DNA of 64,000 nucleotides from Lysobacter panacisoli (GTDB taxonomy: Bacteria > Pseudomonadota > Gammaproteobacteria > Xanthomonadales > Xanthomonadaceae), in assembly GCF_009765165.1 (NCBI RefSeq), contig NZ_VLNU01000001.1:1240001-1304000 (forward strand), in the 5' to 3' direction. How positions within the stretch are numbered: the first letter of the stretch is position 1; every line of letters begins with the position of its first letter. The notes under the pieces were generated by a model that saw only the letters and a list, made by a program, of their open reading frames with translations, was not told where the DNA came from and ran no database searches. This document shows positions 62,653-64,000 of the stretch, piece by piece. Made by a program: the position numbers and the translations under genes.

Positions 62653-63986
62653 CGCGTCGCCACCGCAGGTGCGCCGGCGACCCGCCAGACGGTGTTGCCG
62701 ACGTCGTCTGCCACGAGCAGCGCGCCGTCGCGCGCGATCGCGACGCCGACCGGTCGGCCGCGCGCGTTCTGCTGTCCATCGATGAAACCGGTGAGTACGT
62801 CGACCATCGCACCTTCGGGCTTGCCATCGTGGAACGGCACGAACACCACCTTGTAGCCGTTGAGCGGATCGCGGTTCCACGAACCGTGCAGGCCGATGAA
62901 CGCGCCTTCCGCGAACGCGCGGCCGAGCCGATTGCCCTGCGCGAATGTCAGGCCGAGTGGCGCAACGTGCGAGCCCAGCGCGTAGTCCGGGATACGCGCG
63001 GATGCGGCGCGATCGGGCTGCGCCGGAGTCACGCGCGTATCGACGTGCGCGCCCCAGTACGACCACGGCCAGCCATAGAACGCACCCTCGTCGACACGCG
63101 TGAGGTAGTCGGGCACCAGGTCGTTGCCCAGTTCGTCGCGCTCGTTGACCACGACCCACAGGCGTGAGCTTCGCGGCTCCCACGCCAATCCGACCGGGTT
63201 GCGCAGACCGCTCGCGAAGATGCGACGCGTGCCGGCGGCAGGATCGATCTGCAACACGTTCGCGCGCTCGACTTCCGCTTCCAGTCCGTTCTCGGCGATG
63301 TTGCTGTTGGAGCCCACTCCGACGTAGAGACGCGTTCCGTCGGGCGAGGCGACCAGGCTCTTGGTCCAGTGATGGTTGAGCTGGTCGCCGCCACCGGGAA
63401 GATCGACGACCTTCTGCGGCGCGCCCCCGGCCTGCTGCTGTCCCGCCGCATACGCAACGCGCACGAGCGCATCGGCGTTGGCGATGTAGAGCGTGTCGCC
63501 GACCAGCGCCATGCCGAACGGCGAAGTGAGCCCACTGGCGAACACGCTGCGCGTCTCCGCGACCCCGTCGCCATCGGCATCGCGCAGCAGGGTGATGCGG
63601 TTCGCGCTTGGCGCACCAGAGCCGGCCTTCTTCATCACCGACCCCATGATCTTGCCCTTGATCCCACCGATGCCGCGCTTGCCCGGCGGCGCGTTGCTCT
63701 CGGCCACGAGCACGTCGCCGTTCGGCAGCACGTAAAGCCAGCGCGGATGGTCGAGGCCAGTGGCGAACGTGCCGACCGACAACCCCCTCGCGGGCGTCGG
63801 CTTCTCGCCCTTCGCCCAGCCTTTCGCCGGTGCGATGTTGAGCGTGGGGATGGCCGAGGTCTGCGGCGACGCGATCACCGGCGATGGTCCGGTGTCCTCA
63901 CCGGCGCGCAGACGGGCTTCGCCTCCGCAGCCGCCGAGCGCGACAAGAACGGCGGCGACGCACAGCGCCGTCGCCGCTCCCGACAT
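62649..63986 (-). CDS. PQQ-type sugar dehydrogenase-like lipoprotein
   Basis: A 445-residue predicted lipoprotein (lipobox LVALGGC) with a six-bladed propeller of the soluble glucose/sorbosone dehydrogenase family. Conserved blocks include GLDHPRWLYVLPNGDVLVAESN, GLTSPFGMALVGDTLYIAN, GLRNPVGLAWEP, VVVNERDELGNDLVPDYLTRV (calcium/PQQ-type loop) and GSWNRDPLNGYKVVFVPF. It would oxidise sugars or bind glycans in the periplasm. The n-region lacks positive charge, and the reading frame runs on to the window edge (upstream codons read RREG), so the true start may lie just beyond position 64000. It overlaps the kinase gene tail-to-tail by four bases. Confidence 0.85.
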   Translation of the reverse strand: MSGAATALCVAAVLVALGGCGGEARLRAGEDTGPSPVIASPQTSAIPTLNIAPAKGWAKGEKPTPARGLSVGTFATGLDHPRWLYVLPNGDVLVAESNAPPGKRGIGGIKGKIMGSVMKKAGSGAPSANRITLLRDADGDGVAETRSVFASGLTSPFGMALVGDTLYIANADALVRVAYAAGQQQAGGAPQKVVDLPGGGDQLNHHWTKSLVASPDGTRLYVGVGSNSNIAENGLEAEVERANVLQIDPAAGTRRIFASGLRNPVGLAWEPRSSRLWVVVNERDELGNDLVPDYLTRVDEGAFYGWPWSYWGAHVDTRVTPAQPDRAASARIPDYALGSHVAPLGLTFAQGNRLGRAFAEGAFIGLHGSWNRDPLNGYKVVFVPFHDGKPEGAMVDVLTGFIDGQQNARGRPVGVAIARDGALLVADDVGNTVWRVAGAPAVATR

Positions 63987-64000
63987 GCCTTCTCGACGTG

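Noticed and set aside
59197..63183. Long minus-strand open frames opposite the kinase and other large genes
   Set aside because: They encode Arg/Ala-rich, non-family sequences and are opposite clearly conserved genes, so they are antisense shadows.

Overview
The window is high-GC (about 70 percent) DNA from a gammaproteobacterium of the Xanthomonadaceae or Lysobacteraceae type, most like Lysobacter or a near relative. The main reasons are a xanthomonadin-type aryl-polyene pigment locus with a XanB2 chorismatase, two TonB-dependent receptors, DUF885 peptidases, a symporter-fused hybrid kinase of the CbrA type, and short intergenic regions with CTCTCCC/GGGAGAG hairpins. The genus is inferred from gene content. 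Coding density is very high, no non-coding gap exceeds about 270 bp, and I saw no tRNA, rRNA, CRISPR array, transposase or prophage gene.

Layout. 0.2-2 kb: a secreted DUF885 peptidase. 2.1-14.6 kb: the pigment locus. It has a plus-strand ketosynthase / ketosynthase-like / glycosyltransferase unit, a long minus-strand operon running from an ACP at 12.0 kb through a membrane protein, two hot-dog dehydratases, an acyltransferase, a LolA-like protein, an RND/MMPL exporter and a FabG-type reductase, and a divergent plus-strand flavin halogenase plus xanB2 pair. 14.6-16.9 kb: hemB, GNAT, SDR. 17-22.6 kb: sulfate uptake (an OprP-like porin, sbp, cysT, cysW, cysA) with a REP-like inverted repeat inside. 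22.8-28.7 kb: a secreted zinc protease with a coupled small secreted partner, a small membrane protein, a PD40 propeller protein, aroE, a YkgJ-type protein and an MBL-fold lipoprotein. 28.8-35.7 kb: a tightly overlapped six-gene MoxR operon (RDD, SpoIIM-like, DUF4129, DUF4350, MoxR, DUF58). 35.8-43.6 kb: gamma-carbonic anhydrase, coniferyl-aldehyde-type dehydrogenase, a TonB receptor, cytochrome b561, threonine aldolase, exonuclease III. 43.6-45.7 kb: a divergent pair of an aryl/acyl-ACP ligase and a Sfp-type phosphopantetheinyl transferase, which could supply the loading step of the pigment pathway. 45.7-48.7 kb: rsmG, parA, parB and a DUF4279 gene. 48.7-50.9 kb: sugar epimerase, DPM1-like glycosyltransferase, LAB_N membrane protein. 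51-53.5 kb: a second DUF885 peptidase, then rpmB-rpmG with a DnaA box next to the promoter. 53.6-57.6 kb: a compositionally distinct TonB receptor and an AraC regulator that is frameshifted in its last helix-turn-helix. 57.7-64 kb: cardiolipin synthase, a 1151-residue symporter-kinase, and a PQQ-type sugar dehydrogenase lipoprotein that may start beyond the window.

In the likely pigment pathway, shikimate-derived chorismate is turned into 3-hydroxybenzoate by XanB2, activated onto the ACP by a ligase (the candidate is 30 kb away), extended by ketosynthase, reductase and dehydratases, halogenated, and exported by the MMPL and LolA-like proteins. A second theme is promoter structure. At least seven genes have a -10-like hexamer (TACACT or a variant) only 5-9 nt before the start codon and no Shine-Dalgarno sequence, which suggests leaderless mRNAs.
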